DNA from: Hyphomicrobiaceae bacterium
GTDB lineage: Bacteria; Pseudomonadota; Alphaproteobacteria; Rhizobiales; Hyphomicrobiaceae
DNA: 34,193 nucleotides
Direction: 5' to 3'
Assembly (NCBI GenBank): GCA_022844225.1
Contig: JALHMC010000044.1
Location: forward strand, 1 to 34,193
Part shown: positions 33,352-34,193 of the stretch, one piece after another
How positions within the stretch are numbered: the first letter of the stretch is position 1
How the letters are laid out: every line of letters begins with the position of its first letter
The notes under the pieces: generated by a model
What the model was told of the DNA's origin: nothing
What the model saw: the letters and a program-made list of their open reading frames with translations, nothing else
Database searches by the model: none
Position numbers and translations under genes: made by a program

Positions 33352-34193
33352 ATGCCGGTGAAGCGCTTCCGAGGCCTTGTTCCGATGCTTTTGGCTGGTC
33401 TTGCGCTGATAGCGGGCCACGGCCTCGCTTACGCCGGGCCTCCCCGCTCGACGAAGCCCGTCGTACCAATCCTGCCCGTCGAGCGCATCGCGGTCTTCGG
33501 CACCGATGACCGCCTCCCCGTCCCCGATCGATATTCGCGACTGGCTGAAAATGTGGGCCTGTTCTTTTCCAATCAGTCGCGAACGGTCTGTACGGCCTTC
33601 TGCGTCGCGCCCAACATCATCGCGACGGCAGCCCATTGCCTGGCTCAGCCAGGTGGCGCCCCCGCCCGTCTTTCCGACTTCATGTTCGCACGCGGCTATG
33701 ATCGCTTGCGCGACTATGCGCGGATCGAAGGTCACGCCACCGGTTCTACGGGACAGAGCATGATCGTCGGCGACTTCCAGCACCGCGTTCGCCCCCCAAT
33801 CGATGCCGCCAATGATTGGGCCCTGATCCGGCTCAATCGACCAGCCTGTCCGGGCGGCGGCATTCCCGTCGCGCCCGCAAGTTCAGCGCAGATCAACGGC
33901 GAGGCGAGCGCAGGTAGGGTGTTCCAGCTCTCTTACCATCGCGACTGGACCCAGTGGCGGCTCGCCTATTCCAGGCCGTGCAGCGTGGCGCGCGACTTCA
34001 AGGGCATACCCTGGTCGACCATTGCTCCCGATTTCCTCAATGCCGATCAAATGCTCCTGCACCATTGCGATACGGGAGGCGCGTCGTCGGGCTCACCGTT
34101 GCTTCTGGAGCGGGCCGGCGTCGTCTCGGTCATAGGCATCAACGTGGGCACCTATGTTCAATCCAAGATCCTGACCGAAGGCGGCCAGGTGAC
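33352..34193 (+). CDS. Secreted trypsin-like serine peptidase, partial (3' end outside window)
   Basis: An open frame from ATG 33352 to the window edge (280 codons, no stop reached). The N-terminus MPVKRFRGLVPMLLAGLALI is a signal peptide, probably cut at AYA-GPP (about residue 28). The chymotrypsin-fold triad is visible: His in IIATAAHCLA, Asp in NDWALIRL and Ser in TGGASSGSPLL, so it should be an active S1-like (V8/Glu-type relative) peptidase. Several Cys residues (TVCTAFC, AHC, PAC, RPC, HHC) suggest disulfides in the periplasm or outside the cell. It is divergent from degP, with 154 bases between the starts. No strong Shine-Dalgarno is seen. The C-terminal part is unknown. Confidence 0.82.
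   Translation, partial: MPVKRFRGLVPMLLAGLALIAGHGLAYAGPPRSTKPVVPILPVERIAVFGTDDRLPVPDRYSRLAENVGLFFSNQSRTVCTAFCVAPNIIATAAHCLAQPGGAPARLSDFMFARGYDRLRDYARIEGHATGSTGQSMIVGDFQHRVRPPIDAANDWALIRLNRPACPGGGIPVAPASSAQINGEASAGRVFQLSYHRDWTQWRLAYSRPCSVARDFKGIPWSTIAPDFLNADQMLLHHCDTGGASSGSPLLLERAGVVSVIGINVGTYVQSKILTEGGQV

Overview
The window looks like the chromosome of an alphaproteobacterium, most likely of the order Hyphomicrobiales (Rhizobiales). The basis is high G+C coding sequence, a DUF1127 mini-gene, a degP / OmpR-type regulator / histidine kinase / glnE neighbourhood, a eukaryotic-type NADP isocitrate dehydrogenase, and a ChrR-type anti-sigma factor. I cannot name a genus. No tRNA, rRNA, insertion sequence, prophage or CRISPR array is visible.

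Layout: (1) 1-6091, metabolism: the 3' end of a hydantoinase/oxoprolinase gene; two unrelated NADP-dependent isocitrate dehydrogenases side by side (monomeric 740 aa, then homodimeric eukaryotic-type 405 aa); a DUF1127 gene; a LysR regulator with a readable promoter and inverted repeats. (2) 6224-13465, a stress and lipid-modification island around an ECF sigma factor and its ChrR-like zinc-cupin anti-sigma. A rightward four-gene operon (FAD amine-oxidase-like protein, DUF1365, CFA-synthase-like methyltransferase, DUF3833) converges on a leftward rpoE-chrR-SDR operon. A second rightward pair (DUF2177, DUF2878) diverges from rpoE. Neighbouring ends within each operon overlap or are 2 bases apart. 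TGATCC-like -35 boxes precede the transcription units. By analogy with Rhodobacter RpoE-ChrR this is probably a singlet-oxygen or photo-oxidative response that remodels membrane fatty acids. (3) 13707-20334, a surface polysaccharide region: WecG/TagA transferase, O-antigen ligase family protein, acyltransferase 3, glucose-1-phosphate cytidylyltransferase, RmlC-like epimerase and a Core-2/I-branching-type glycosyltransferase. (4) 20783-26412: aminopeptidase N, then, on the other strand, a second ECF module consisting of an EF-hand His-rich exported protein, an ECF sigma factor, a probable anti-sigma and a CpxP/metal-sensor-like membrane protein. (5) 26510-33197, all leftward: degP, response regulator, histidine kinase and glnE, with the last three overlapping. 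(6) 33352 to the right edge: a divergent secreted trypsin-like peptidase, cut by the window.

The most interesting points are: the sigma/ChrR lipid island, whose CFA-like enzyme has Ser and Gln where two bicarbonate-site residues of cyclopropane synthase (Cys139, His266 in E. coli) would be; a perfect 18-base palindrome placed exactly between a GGAGG Shine-Dalgarno and the start of the second anti-sigma candidate, so that folding it would restore a 7-nt spacing; the tandem pair of non-homologous isocitrate dehydrogenases; and the coupling of glnE to an envelope-type two-component system. All functional calls come from reading protein motifs; no database search was run.
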